This document shows positions 23,035 through 31,052 of a stretch of 32,761 nucleotides of DNA, one piece after another. Made by a program: the position numbers and the translations under genes. Positions within the stretch are counted from its first letter, which is position 1. Each line of letters opens with the position of its first letter. Source of the stretch: Pseudonocardiales bacterium (GTDB taxonomy: Bacteria > Actinomycetota > Actinomycetes > Mycobacteriales > Jatrophihabitantaceae); NCBI GenBank assembly GCA_003243915.1, contig QHCC01000037.1, positions 176-32,936 of the forward strand, written 5' to 3'. The notes under the pieces are model-generated. The model was not told the origin of the DNA. It did no database searches and was given only the letters and a program-made list of their open reading frames with translations.

Positions 23035-24072
23035 CTACAGCTCGGCGCCGTAGGCGAGGTTGTGCTCGAGCAGCTTGGCGTCGGAGCCGAGGAAGGCGTG
23101 CTTGGACATGTCGGCCGAGTACCGGCTCGCCGGTGGCGTGCGGCCGAGTGCCTCGGCCATCGCGCGCACGTGGTGCGGGCCGGCCCCGCAGCACAGGCCG
23201 AAGTAGCTGACCCCGAGCTCACGCGCGGCGGCGGTGAACTCGGCGATCTCGTGCCGGTTGCACGTGAACGGATCCAGCGAGGTCGGGAACGGCCGGTCCG
23301 GGTTCATCGGGTCGCGGAGCGACTGGAAGCTCGGCTCGTCGGCGTGGGTACGGTACGGAACCGGCAGCGCGGCCACCGGAACGTCGACGGCTGGCATGAC
23401 CTCACGGAGCAGCGGCAGCATCGTCTTCGGGCCGCGGATGCAGTTGAGCCCGACCACGTCGGCTCCGGCGTCGGCGACCCGCTTGCACGCGTCGGCCGCG
23501 GTCCACCCCTCACGGGTCAGCGGTGATTGGTGGAAGGCCAGCGTGATGACGGCCGGCAGGCTCGTCTGCTTGATCACCTCGAGCGCGATCAGCGCCTCCT
23601 CGGCGAAGCTGAACGTCTCGCCGATGACGAAGTCCACGCCGGCCTCGACCGCCCAGCCCACCTGTTCGGTGAACATAGCCCGTATCTGGTCTGCGGAGGC
23701 ACCGCTGCCCGACTCGTACACGTTGGTGTTGCAGATGTCGCCGGCAAGGAGCGCGTCGCTCTCCCGGGCGACGTCCTTGGCGATCTGGAGCGCGTCGCGG
23801 TTGAGCCGCTCTAGCAGATCCTCCTTGCCGATCAGTCGAAGCTTCTCGCGGTGGGCGTAGTAGGTGAACGCCTCGACGACGTCGGAGCCGGCATGGACGA
23901 ACTCCCGGTGCAGTTCAGCCACCTTCTCCGGATGCTCGAGCACCACTTCGGGGACGAAGGCACCGGCCTGCAGGTACCCGCGGCGCTCCAACTCGAAGAG
24001 GTATCCCTCGGCGCAGATAACCGGCCCGGCGGCGAGTCGTTCCATCAGGCCGACGGTCGCAGTGTTCGTCAT
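23035..24072 (-). CDS. Betaine-homocysteine S-methyltransferase-like protein
   Basis: This 345-residue TIM-barrel methyltransferase starts at ATG 24072 behind GGGAGAG. Zinc ligands are C211 (VVGLNCIRGP) and the pair C294-C295 (YFGLCCGAGPHHVRAM), matching C217, C299 and C300 of the human enzyme. ICAEGYLFELERRGYL and VVEAFTYYAHREKLRL are family blocks of the betaine-homocysteine subgroup. The likely reaction is glycine betaine plus homocysteine giving dimethylglycine plus methionine. It leads the sox operon, so its product would be passed on to demethylation. It is divergent from iclR, with two candidate operators in the gap. Use of another methylated donor cannot be excluded. Confidence 0.88.
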   Translation of the reverse strand: MTNTATVGLMERLAAGPVICAEGYLFELERRGYLQAGAFVPEVVLEHPEKVAELHREFVHAGSDVVEAFTYYAHREKLRLIGKEDLLERLNRDALQIAKDVARESDALLAGDICNTNVYESGSGASADQIRAMFTEQVGWAVEAGVDFVIGETFSFAEEALIALEVIKQTSLPAVITLAFHQSPLTREGWTAADACKRVADAGADVVGLNCIRGPKTMLPLLREVMPAVDVPVAALPVPYRTHADEPSFQSLRDPMNPDRPFPTSLDPFTCNRHEIAEFTAAARELGVSYFGLCCGAGPHHVRAMAEALGRTPPASRYSADMSKHAFLGSDAKLLEHNLAYGAEL

Positions 24073-24108
24073 CGAGTTCTCTCCCTATCTCAAAACGGTG
24101 GCGTCCCG

Positions 24109-24139
24109 ATGATAGTCAGACCTCCGACCAGCGCGACAA
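24109..24139 (-). promoter_or_regulatory. Candidate promoter of the methyltransferase-sox operon
   Basis: On the minus strand TTGTCG (24134-24139) and TATCAT (24109-24114) are separated by 19 bases, a slightly long but usable spacing. The -35 part lies inside the left half of the palindrome at 24135-24150, so a repressor there would block it. Confidence 0.35.
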
Positions 24140-24150
24140 CCCGAGTTGTC
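24135..24150. promoter_or_regulatory. Candidate IclR operator, site 1 (GACAAC-CCGA-GTTGTC)
   Basis: A perfect palindrome with 6-base arms and a 4-base centre lies between the divergent methyltransferase and iclR genes. Its core CAAC-N4-GTTG (24137-24148) recurs at 24205, 30856 and 32442, always in front of betaine-island genes. It is 65 bases from the methyltransferase start. Confidence 0.7.
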
Positions 24151-24174
24151 AACGCTCAGTTCGCGCCCGATTCC

Positions 24175-24204
24175 TTGCTCCCAGTGACCGAAATCTGCTA
24201 TTAA
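24175..24204 (+). promoter_or_regulatory. Candidate iclR promoter
   Basis: TTGCTC (24175-24180) and TATTAA (24199-24204) are spaced by 18 bases. Transcription would begin at about 24210, the GTG start codon itself, so the iclR message is probably leaderless. Confidence 0.5.
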
Positions 24205-24216
24205 CAACTGTGGTTG
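24205..24216. promoter_or_regulatory. Candidate IclR operator, site 2 (CAAC-TGTG-GTTG)
   Basis: This copy directly follows the -10 box and covers the predicted transcription start and the iclR GTG at 24210. Binding here would shut off iclR and the transporter genes behind it. Its centre (TGTG) differs from the other three sites. Confidence 0.6.
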
Positions 24217-25019
24217 CCACCGGCACTGACAACGTTTCGCGCGCTGCGGCGGCGCTAATCGCGCTGGGATCACGGGAAAGTGTCGATCATGGCGGCTTGG
24301 GCGTCCTCCGGCTGGCCGCCATCACCGGCGGTGACAAGGGTCAGCTGTCTCGGCTGCTCAAGACGCTGGCCGGCCACGGACTGGTGGAGCGTGATGCGCA
24401 GACCAACGCCTACCGTCTCGGCTGGCAGGTCTTCGCGCTCGCCTCGCGAGTCGGCGACAACCGCCTGCTCGCGCTGGCTGCGCCGCTGCTGGCCCGGCTG
24501 GTCGAGCACTTGGGGGAGCGGGCCAACGTGTCGATCCTGCGCGGCACCGAGGTGCTGACGTTGTTCTCCGAACCTTCGGCCCGCTCCGTGCAGACAGTTG
24601 ACTGGGCCGGTCGCACGGCGCCGGCGTACTGCACGTCCTCCGGCCGGGCACTGCTGCTCGATCACAACAGGAGCGAGCTGGCCATCCTGTTCGCCAGCAC
24701 CGAATTTCGCCGGCTCGCACCGAACTCCCCGCGCGATGTCGAGGCACTGCACCGGCGCATCGTCACCAGCCGCGCCCGGGGTTACGCCGTGGTCGACGAG
24801 GAGTTCGAGCCAGGATTGGTCGCCGCGGCCGCGCCGGTGCGGGACTTCTCCGGACGAATCTGCGCCGCGGTGAACGTCTCAGCGCCGAAGTTCCGCCTCG
24901 GCGGCGCCCGGCGTCTTGCAGCTGCCGGCCGGGCCCTCAAGGAGGTCGGTGACGAGTTGACGTTGTTGATGGGCGAGAACACCGACGACGGGGTTTCCCG
25001 GGACAGTGAGCAGCTGTGA
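24210..25019 (+). CDS. IclR-family transcriptional regulator of the betaine island
   Basis: This 269-residue protein starts at GTG 24210. The N-terminal winged helix (about residues 10-70) has LGVLRLAAITGGDKGQLSRLLKTLAGHGLVERDAQTNAYRLG. The C-terminal effector domain has LARLVEHLGERANVSILRG, then RTAPAYCTSSGRALL, RGYAVVDEEFEPGLVAAAAPVRDFSGRICAAVNVS, the IclR ligand-pocket blocks. IclR proteins bind short palindromes as dimers and respond to small metabolites. It is divergent from the methyltransferase-sox operon and its stop overlaps the first transporter gene (GTGA), so it probably heads the uptake operon. The ligand could be glycine betaine, dimethylglycine or sarcosine. Confidence 0.9.
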   Translation: MVATGTDNVSRAAAALIALGSRESVDHGGLGVLRLAAITGGDKGQLSRLLKTLAGHGLVERDAQTNAYRLGWQVFALASRVGDNRLLALAAPLLARLVEHLGERANVSILRGTEVLTLFSEPSARSVQTVDWAGRTAPAYCTSSGRALLLDHNRSELAILFASTEFRRLAPNSPRDVEALHRRIVTSRARGYAVVDEEFEPGLVAAAAPVRDFSGRICAAVNVSAPKFRLGGARRLAAAGRALKEVGDELTLLMGENTDDGVSRDSEQL

Positions 25020-25666
25020 CCTTCACCGACTACCTGTCCCGTCACTCCGACGAACTCCAGAACGCGCTGATAGCGCACTTCAAGGTCGTGCTCGTCGCCA
25101 TGGCCATCGCGACCGCGATAGGGGTCTCGCTCGGCGTACTCGTGCACAACAACCGGCGGGCCACCGACCTGGCGCTGGCGGTCTGCGGCATCTTCCTGAC
25201 CATCCCGTCATTCGCGCTCCTGGTCTTGCTCATCCCGGTGCTCGGGTTGGGTTACCAGCCGACCGTCTTCGCGCTGGTGTTGTACGCCCTGTTACCGATT
25301 GTGCGGAACACGGTCGCCGGCCTCGAATCGGTCGATCCCGCGATCATGGAGTCCGCGCGCGGTATGGGATTGGGCAGCCGCCAGCGGCTGTGGCGCATCC
25401 AGCTGCCACTCGCCTGGCCGGTCATCCTGACCGGCATCCGGGTGTCCACGGTCGTGTGCGTGGGAATCGCGGCCATCGCGGCAGGCATCGTCAACGGGCC
25501 CGGCCTGGGCGGGTTCATCTTCGGCGGCCTGGCAGCCATCGGCAGCAAGTTCGCCCTCAACGAGACGCTCGCGGGTGCCGCGGGCGTTGCAGTGGTCGCG
25601 GTAACCTACGACGCTCTGTTCGTGCTAGTGGGCCGACTGACAACTTCCAGGGGGATCCGTGGCTGA
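25016..25666 (+). CDS. Betaine-type ABC transporter permease (OpuCB-like)
   Basis: This 216-residue inner-membrane permease starts at GTG 25016, overlapping iclR. It has about five spans and the ABC permease coupling loop ESARGMGLGSRQRLWRIQLPLAWPVILTGIR (EAA motif, residues about 113-143). NNRRATDLALAVCGIFLTIPSFALLVLLIPVLGLG is typical of the OpuCB/ProW branch. It would pair with the second permease at 26852 to form the channel for a quaternary amine. Confidence 0.9.
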   Translation: MTFTDYLSRHSDELQNALIAHFKVVLVAMAIATAIGVSLGVLVHNNRRATDLALAVCGIFLTIPSFALLVLLIPVLGLGYQPTVFALVLYALLPIVRNTVAGLESVDPAIMESARGMGLGSRQRLWRIQLPLAWPVILTGIRVSTVVCVGIAAIAAGIVNGPGLGGFIFGGLAAIGSKFALNETLAGAAGVAVVAVTYDALFVLVGRLTTSRGIRG

Positions 25667-26855
25667 GCCAGCAGACTCGTCATCGACCGGGGGCCAGGTC
25701 ATCCGCCTCGAGCAGCTCACCAAGCGTTTCCCGGGGCAACGTGAGGTCGCGGTGGAGGCGCTGGATCTCGAGATCCCGGCCGGCGAGATCGTCGTGCTGG
25801 TCGGGCCCTCGGGCTGCGGCAAGACGACGACCATGCGCATGGTCAACCGCCTGATCGAACCGAGCAGCGGAAAGATCATCATCGGTGACGAGGACGTCAC
25901 CCGCTCCAATCCCGACCAGCTGCGCCGCCGCATCGGTTACGTCATCCAGCAGGTCGGCCTCTTCCCGCACATGACGATCGCCGACAACATCGCGGTGGTC
26001 CCCCGTCTGCTCGGGTGGGACAAGCACAAGATCTCGGAGCGAGTCGACGAGTTGCTCGAACTCGTCGGCCTCGAGGCCGGTGTCTATCGCGGCCGCTACC
26101 CGAAGGCGCTGTCCGGTGGCCAGCAGCAGCGCGTGGGCGTCGCCCGGGCGTTGGCCGTCGACCCGCCGGTCATGCTGATGGACGAGCCGTTCGGCGCGAT
26201 CGACCCGATCACCCGCGACCGGCTCCAGAACGAGTTCCTGCGCCTACAGGAGACCATCCGCAAGACCATCGTCTTCGTCACCCACGACATCCACGAGGCC
26301 ATCAAGCTCGGCGATCGCATCGCCATCCTGGGCAAGGGCTCGCGAGTGGAGCAGTACGACACCCCGGAGCAGATCCTCGCGCACCCGGCGAACGACTTCG
26401 TGGCCGACTTCATCGGCCCGGGCGCATCGGTGCGAAGCCTGGGGCTGACCCGCCTCGCCGACATCGAGCTGGACAGCGTTCCCGTGGTCGAGCTGGCCGA
26501 CTCGGTCGACAAGGCGCGCGTAGTCCTGGCCCGCACCAAGCAGGACCGCGCACTCATCGTCGATGAAGACCGGCGCCCGCGGGGGTGGCGCCGCTCCACC
26601 GACCTCGAGCAGGGCATGAGCAGCGGCGGCGGCCCGCTGGCGGTCCTGCACCGTTCCCAGACGGTGCACGACGTCCTCAACGAGCTGCTCCGTACCGGTG
26701 ACACGCTCGCAGCCATCGTCGACTCCGACGGCCGTTACGAGGGTGCGCTCCGACTGGAAACGATCATGGCAATGACCGCGAACGCCGATGCGGCGCGCAC
26801 CGCGGCTGCGGATGCCGAACCCGCCGTGCTGGTCAAGGGCAGCATGCCGACATGA
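25659..26855 (+). CDS. Betaine-type ABC transporter ATPase with CBS domains (OpuCA/ProV-like)
   Basis: This 398-residue protein starts at GTG 25659, overlapping the permease by eight bases. Walker A is GPSGCGKT (49-56), the signature LSGGQQQR begins at residue 151, Walker B is VMLMDEPFGA (171-180), and the switch His is in VFVTHDIHEA. The early block EALDLEIPAGEIVVLVGPSG and FPHMTIADNIAVVP identify the ProV/OpuCA group. Residues about 260-375 correspond to the paired CBS domains that sense ionic strength or c-di-AMP in relatives. The pair looks degenerate, with a divergent first repeat, so osmotic gating may be weak, as would suit a nutrient importer. Confidence 0.92.
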   Translation: MAEPADSSSTGGQVIRLEQLTKRFPGQREVAVEALDLEIPAGEIVVLVGPSGCGKTTTMRMVNRLIEPSSGKIIIGDEDVTRSNPDQLRRRIGYVIQQVGLFPHMTIADNIAVVPRLLGWDKHKISERVDELLELVGLEAGVYRGRYPKALSGGQQQRVGVARALAVDPPVMLMDEPFGAIDPITRDRLQNEFLRLQETIRKTIVFVTHDIHEAIKLGDRIAILGKGSRVEQYDTPEQILAHPANDFVADFIGPGASVRSLGLTRLADIELDSVPVVELADSVDKARVVLARTKQDRALIVDEDRRPRGWRRSTDLEQGMSSGGGPLAVLHRSQTVHDVLNELLRTGDTLAAIVDSDGRYEGALRLETIMAMTANADAARTAAADAEPAVLVKGSMPT

Positions 26856-27649
26856 CCATCACCAGCGGCGGCGAACAGGCGCAGCTGCACGACGCTGCCT
26901 CCACGGGTGTGGAGAGCCGCGCCAACGACCGCAGTCTCGCCGGCATCTTCCTGACGCCGGCGCTACTGATTGGCGCCCTGATCGCCCTGTACCTTTACGT
27001 GCACTCGAAGACCCTCGACAGTATCGAGAAGCGACCGCTGAACCGCGCTTTCCTCACCACGCACTTCATCCAGCACCTGGAGCTCACCGGCCTGTCGACC
27101 GTGCTGGTGATCCTCACCGCCATCCCGCTGGGGATCCTGCTCACCCGCCCGGCGATGCGGCGGGCGAGCCCCGTCGTGCTCGCCATCGTCAACGTCGGGC
27201 AGGCCGTGCCGTCGATCGCGCTGCTCGTCCTGTTCGCGATCTGGTTCAACGTCGGCTTCCGCTACGCCATCGTCGCCCTCGTCGTCTACTCGTTCCTGCC
27301 CGTGCTGCGCAACACCATGACTGGCCTGCAGCGCGTCGACCGCTCGCTCATCGACGCCGCCCGTGGCATGGGGATGACCAAGCCGCTGGTCCTACGCAGA
27401 GTCGAGCTGCCGCTAGCCGTGCCGGTGATGATGGCGGGCATCCGTACCGCGCTCATCATCAACGTCGGTACCGCCACCCTGGCGACGTTCACGAGCGCTG
27501 GCGGCCTCGGCTCGGTCATCGACGTGGGGCTGAAGCTGGACCGCCGGACAGTCACAATCACCGGTGCGGTGCTCGTCGCCGTCCTCGCACTCGCCATCGA
27601 CTGGCTGGCCGGGCTGGCCGAGCGAGTTCTGCGTCCGCGTGGCATTTAG
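26852..27649 (+). CDS. Betaine-type ABC transporter permease (OpuCD-like)
   Basis: This 265-residue permease starts at ATG 26852 in an ATGA overlap with the ATPase stop. After a polar N-terminus and a first span (IFLTPALLIGALIALYLYV), about five further spans carry the coupling loop DAARGMGMTKPLVLRRVELPLAVPVMMAGIR. It is homologous to the permease at 25016 (for example LPVLRNTMTGLQRVDRSLIDAARGMGM against LPIVRNTVAGLESVDPAIMESARGMGL). A two-permease OpuC layout is usual for this transporter type. Confidence 0.9.
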   Translation: MTITSGGEQAQLHDAASTGVESRANDRSLAGIFLTPALLIGALIALYLYVHSKTLDSIEKRPLNRAFLTTHFIQHLELTGLSTVLVILTAIPLGILLTRPAMRRASPVVLAIVNVGQAVPSIALLVLFAIWFNVGFRYAIVALVVYSFLPVLRNTMTGLQRVDRSLIDAARGMGMTKPLVLRRVELPLAVPVMMAGIRTALIINVGTATLATFTSAGGLGSVIDVGLKLDRRTVTITGAVLVAVLALAIDWLAGLAERVLRPRGI

Positions 27650-27664
27650 GTGTATACCGTGCAT

Positions 27665-27676
27665 CAACCCACATTG
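27665..27676. promoter_or_regulatory. Imperfect CAAC-N4-GTTG-like site before the binding-protein gene
   Basis: CAAC-CCAC-ATTG differs from the island operator at one of its eight fixed positions. It lies 31 bases before the binding-protein ATG, in the only sizeable gap of the transporter operon, and could serve an internal promoter. It may be coincidence. Confidence 0.3.
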
Positions 27677-27706
27677 TGGCACCACCGAAGACGAGGAGAA
27701 AGTCTG

Positions 27707-28648
27707 ATGCGAGTAGCTAACGGCGCCCGCCGGGTCGTGGTCATTGCCGCAGTCAGTGCAGTCGCCGTGAGCCTTGCCTCCTGCTCGAGCAGCAAGAAGT
27801 CGAGTTCCGGCGGCGGCAACGGTGTGCTCAAGGGCGCGTCGTTCACCGTCGGCAGCAAGGAGTTCACCGAGCAGAAGATCCTGTGCGAGATCACCGCTCA
27901 GGCGCTGGAGAAAGCCGGTGCCACGGTCAAACGGCAGTGCGGGCTGTCGGGCAGCGCGACCGTACGCTCCGCGTTGACGTCCGGGCGGATCGACATGTAC
28001 TGGGAGTACACCGGCACCGGCTGGATCACGCACCTCAAGCACACCACGCCGATCCACGACTCACAGGGCCAGTACGACGCGGTGGCCAAGGAAGACCTCG
28101 AGAAAAACAAGATCAAGTGGTTGCCCGCGGCGCCTTTCGACAACACCTACGCCCTCGGCGTCAAGAAGGACAACCTGCCCGACGTCAAGACGGTCAGTGA
28201 CTACGCCGCTCTGGTGAATTCCGACAAGAGCAAGGGCTCGCTGTGTGTTGCGACCGAGTTCGTCAGCCGCGACGACGGCCTGCCAGGGCTCGAGAAGGCG
28301 TACGGCTTCAAGGGCGAGAAGACTTCCACGCTCGACGAGGGAGCGATCTACAACTCGATCAAGAAGACCGACCCGTGCAACTTCGGCGAGGTCTTCACCA
28401 CCGACGGCCGCATCGAGGGGCTTGGCCTGCGCGTGCTGGCGGACGACAAGAAGTTCTTCCCGGTCTACAACCCGGCCCTCAACATCCGAGACTCGGTCTT
28501 CCAGAAGTATCCGAAGCTGGCCGACGTGTTCGCTCCGATCTCCAAGGCGCTGGACACCAAGACGATGCAGGGGCTCAACTCCGACGTCGACAACCAGGGT
28601 GACTCGCCGGCTCAGGTGGCGACGCAGTTCTTGAAGGATCACGGCTGA
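27707..28648 (+). CDS. Glycine betaine/choline-type substrate-binding lipoprotein (OpuCC-like)
   Basis: I take ATG 27707 (MRVANGARRVVVIAAV), nine bases after GAGGAG, giving 313 residues. The signal peptide ends in the lipobox VSLASC with C26 as the lipid anchor. The mature part has FTVGSKEFTEQKILCEITAQALEKAG and IDMYWEYTGTGW, hallmarks of the OpuAC/ProX-type fold, and KKTDPCNFGEVFTTDGRI later. It would deliver the betaine to the two permeases. Stop at 28648 is convergent with the nitrilase gene, 42 bases apart. Confidence 0.92.
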   Translation: MRVANGARRVVVIAAVSAVAVSLASCSSSKKSSSGGGNGVLKGASFTVGSKEFTEQKILCEITAQALEKAGATVKRQCGLSGSATVRSALTSGRIDMYWEYTGTGWITHLKHTTPIHDSQGQYDAVAKEDLEKNKIKWLPAAPFDNTYALGVKKDNLPDVKTVSDYAALVNSDKSKGSLCVATEFVSRDDGLPGLEKAYGFKGEKTSTLDEGAIYNSIKKTDPCNFGEVFTTDGRIEGLGLRVLADDKKFFPVYNPALNIRDSVFQKYPKLADVFAPISKALDTKTMQGLNSDVDNQGDSPAQVATQFLKDHG

Positions 28649-28690
28649 GCGGAGCGCAGTAGCGTCTGGGCCGTCGCGTCGAGCGGCGGC

Positions 28691-29524
28691 TCAGGCATCG
28701 CCGCCTTCTTCGATCAGGCGGTGCAGTTCGCGGGCGAGCAGGCCCAGCCGGGCGTCCTTGAGTAGCGGCAGCTCGCGGCGGCGGCGGCGGGCCGCGCCGA
28801 CGTCGATGTCGGCGACGATGAGCGCCTCTTGTTTCACGGGCGCCTCGGCGACGACTCGGCCGGCGGGGTCGACGATGCTCGACCCGCCCCAGAATTCGAG
28901 CCGCCCAGTCGCACCGACGCGGTTGACGAAGATGACCCACATCTCGTTCATCCGGGCGATGCTGCGGAGCAACTCGCGCCAGTACGCGTGGGAGTCGAGC
29001 ACTTCAGGGGCCCTGGTGTCGACGCTGTTTGCGGGGATGATCAGCACCTCGGCGCCGTCCTGTGCCAGCAGGAAGGGGCAGAACGGCTGCCATGCGTCGT
29101 TGCAGGTGAGGATCCCCATCCGGCCATGCGGGGTGGAGAAGGCCCGCAGCGACTGCCCCGGGGCGTAGTGCTTGCGCTCCTCCCAGATGTCGTAGTTGGG
29201 CAGGTACAGCTTGCGGTGCAGGTGCAGCATCGCGGGGCCGTCGAGGTAGGCAACACTGTTGTAGGCGTGCAGTCCGGCGTCCTCGCGGAACCCGGTCACC
29301 ACCGCCACACCAGCCTCGGCGCCGAGGCTGCGCAGCCGCCCGTCCCCGGCCGTGATCGGGTCGGCGGACGAAGAGCCGAGGGGGTAGCCGTGCAGGGCCA
29401 GCTCCGGGAAGACGACCAGCTCCGCACCCTGCTCGGCGGCCTGCGCCACGGCGGCCTTGGCCGTGTGCAGATTCGCCTCGATGTCATCGAGCACGCAGTC
29501 GACCTGGGCGAGTGCCACGCGCAT
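28691..29524 (-). CDS. Nitrilase-superfamily carbon-nitrogen hydrolase
   Basis: ATG 29524 (MRVALAQVDCVLDDIEANL) is preceded by GGGAGA at the right distance, so I prefer it to GTG 29536; the protein is 277 residues. The catalytic triad is visible as E41 (VVFPELALHGYP), K105 (HRKLYLPNYDIWEE) and C141 (GILTCNDAWQP). The family hydrolyses amides or nitriles. The substrate is unclear; PNYDIWEERKHYAPG resembles amidases acting on small acids or NAD-type substrates. It lies 39 bases after the Rieske gene on the same strand, so it is probably cotranscribed and may act on a nitrogenous by-product or a betaine precursor amide. Confidence 0.88.
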   Translation of the reverse strand: MRVALAQVDCVLDDIEANLHTAKAAVAQAAEQGAELVVFPELALHGYPLGSSSADPITAGDGRLRSLGAEAGVAVVTGFREDAGLHAYNSVAYLDGPAMLHLHRKLYLPNYDIWEERKHYAPGQSLRAFSTPHGRMGILTCNDAWQPFCPFLLAQDGAEVLIIPANSVDTRAPEVLDSHAYWRELLRSIARMNEMWVIFVNRVGATGRLEFWGGSSIVDPAGRVVAEAPVKQEALIVADIDVGAARRRRRELPLLKDARLGLLARELHRLIEEGGDA

Positions 29525-29563
29525 GCGGTCTCCCACTTTCAGTTCCGAGAGCGAGCGCCGATG

Positions 29564-30817
29564 CTACCCGGTCCCGCCGGTTGACCAATCGCCTCCGTCG
29601 CGCTGGCTCAGGATCGGCAGCATGTTCTCGTACCACTGGTGAAAATCAGCCACCGAGCCCTCCGTCACCGGCGACAGTGGGCCCGGCAGGTAGCCACGGG
29701 ATCGCACTCCCGCCGCGCTCTGCTCGCAGAGCAGCCAATCCTGCTCGGACGTCGCCTGCCAGACGGCGGTCAGCTCCTCGACGTCGTAGTCGCGGCCCTC
29801 GACCGCGTCTTCCCGGACGAGGAAGGTGACCGCCACATCGGTGCGATCGGGGGCAATCGGGGTGAGCCGGGTGGTCGCGAGGTAGTCGGCGTTGATGTGT
29901 GACCAGGAGTTCGGCAGCGTGATGAACCGCAGGCTGCCCACGTCGGTGCCCGCCACTCGACCGAGCACCGGCGCGACCAGGCGGCCGGTCAGGCTCTCGG
30001 TGACATACCCGGCCCGAAGCGGCAACCGCGCGATGCGGAAGAAGCCGCCGTCGTCGAAGTTGACCTCGCGCGGCGACAGCCCCTGCTCGACCCACCGCCG
30101 CCGGTGCGCGGCGAGTGCCGCGTCGAACGCGCGCGAGCGTCGGGCGTCACCGGCCCCCCCGACGTCGTAGTTGGACAGGCAGAACTCGGGGTGGTTGGCG
30201 CGGCAGTGGTAACACTCCCGGTTGTTCTCGACGAGCAGTTTCCAGTTCGCCTGGACGGTGTAGTGCTGCCGTGCAGCCACCCTGGTGCGCTCGATCTGGT
30301 GCGGTCGCAGCTGCGGCTGTACCGCGGCGAGCACCTCGTCGAAGGGCGGGGGATCCTCGGCGAAGCAGACGAACAGCAGGCCGCCGAGATCTCGTAGGTG
30401 CAGCGCTCGCAGCGACAGCTCGTCTCGGGACACCTCTGCACCCATGTGCGGCGCGCCGCGCAACGTGCCGTCCAGGCCGTAGGACCACTGGTGGTAGGGA
30501 CACACCACCACCCGCGCCGAACCCGGCCCGTCCGGGCGCAGTCGGCAGCCGCGGTGGCGGCAGACGTTGTGGTGGGCACTGACACTGCCGTCGGTGTCGC
30601 GCATCAGCAGGACGGAGTCGCGGCCGACACTCCAGGTGAGGACGTCGCCTGGCAGCGGCAGCTCGCTGGCGGCCGCGACGAACAGCCAGCTCCTGGCGAA
30701 GACATGTTCCAGGTCGAGCTCGAACACGTCAGCGGCGATGTAGAAGTCCTGTGGCAGGGAGTGCGCCGGTTCGCGGGCGTTGCCGAGCTGCGCTCTCCTG
30801 CCGGGTGCCATGACCAT
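29564..30817 (-). CDS. Rieske non-heme iron oxygenase, glycine betaine demethylase-like
   Basis: This 417-residue protein starts at ATG 30817 with AGAGG upstream. The Rieske cluster ligands are C86, H88 (VCRHRGCRL) and C106, H109 (CPYHQWSYGLDG). The mononuclear iron site is in LLVENNRECYHCRANHPEF (H204, H209). This NNRECYHC form is typical of the GbcA/stachydrine-demethylase group that removes N-methyl groups from betaines as formaldehyde. With the sox genes and betaine importer nearby, glycine betaine to dimethylglycine is the best guess; proline betaine or carnitine remain possible. The partner reductase (GbcB type) is not in the window. A candidate operator lies 39 bases upstream. Confidence 0.88.
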   Translation of the reverse strand: MVMAPGRRAQLGNAREPAHSLPQDFYIAADVFELDLEHVFARSWLFVAAASELPLPGDVLTWSVGRDSVLLMRDTDGSVSAHHNVCRHRGCRLRPDGPGSARVVVCPYHQWSYGLDGTLRGAPHMGAEVSRDELSLRALHLRDLGGLLFVCFAEDPPPFDEVLAAVQPQLRPHQIERTRVAARQHYTVQANWKLLVENNRECYHCRANHPEFCLSNYDVGGAGDARRSRAFDAALAAHRRRWVEQGLSPREVNFDDGGFFRIARLPLRAGYVTESLTGRLVAPVLGRVAGTDVGSLRFITLPNSWSHINADYLATTRLTPIAPDRTDVAVTFLVREDAVEGRDYDVEELTAVWQATSEQDWLLCEQSAAGVRSRGYLPGPLSPVTEGSVADFHQWYENMLPILSQRDGGDWSTGGTG

Positions 30818-30855
30818 CCGGATACCTCTCGCTGTCCTCCCGACCGCGATGGTAG

Positions 30856-30867
30856 CAACTCGAGTTG
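30856..30867. promoter_or_regulatory. Candidate IclR operator, site 3 (CAAC-TCGA-GTTG)
   Basis: A perfect 12-base palindrome in the 235-base gap upstream of the Rieske gene. It sits just upstream of a possible minus-strand -10 (TACCAT, 30849-30854), so it would lie between -35 and -10. It differs from site 1 at a single base of its 12-base core. Confidence 0.7.
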
Positions 30868-31052
30868 TTGCGCGGACAGACCTGCGGACCGCCGAAGACT
30901 GCCCAGGACCCGCTGCGGCTGGCGGGCTGCCCGCGCCCGTGCACTGGCACCTAACCGAGCGCAGGAATGTGGGCAGTGCACAAGTGGTCGCCAGGGCAGC
31001 CAGTGTCGCGGCGCGGTGCCCGGGACAACCGTCGAGACCGTGCCGTGCTGCC

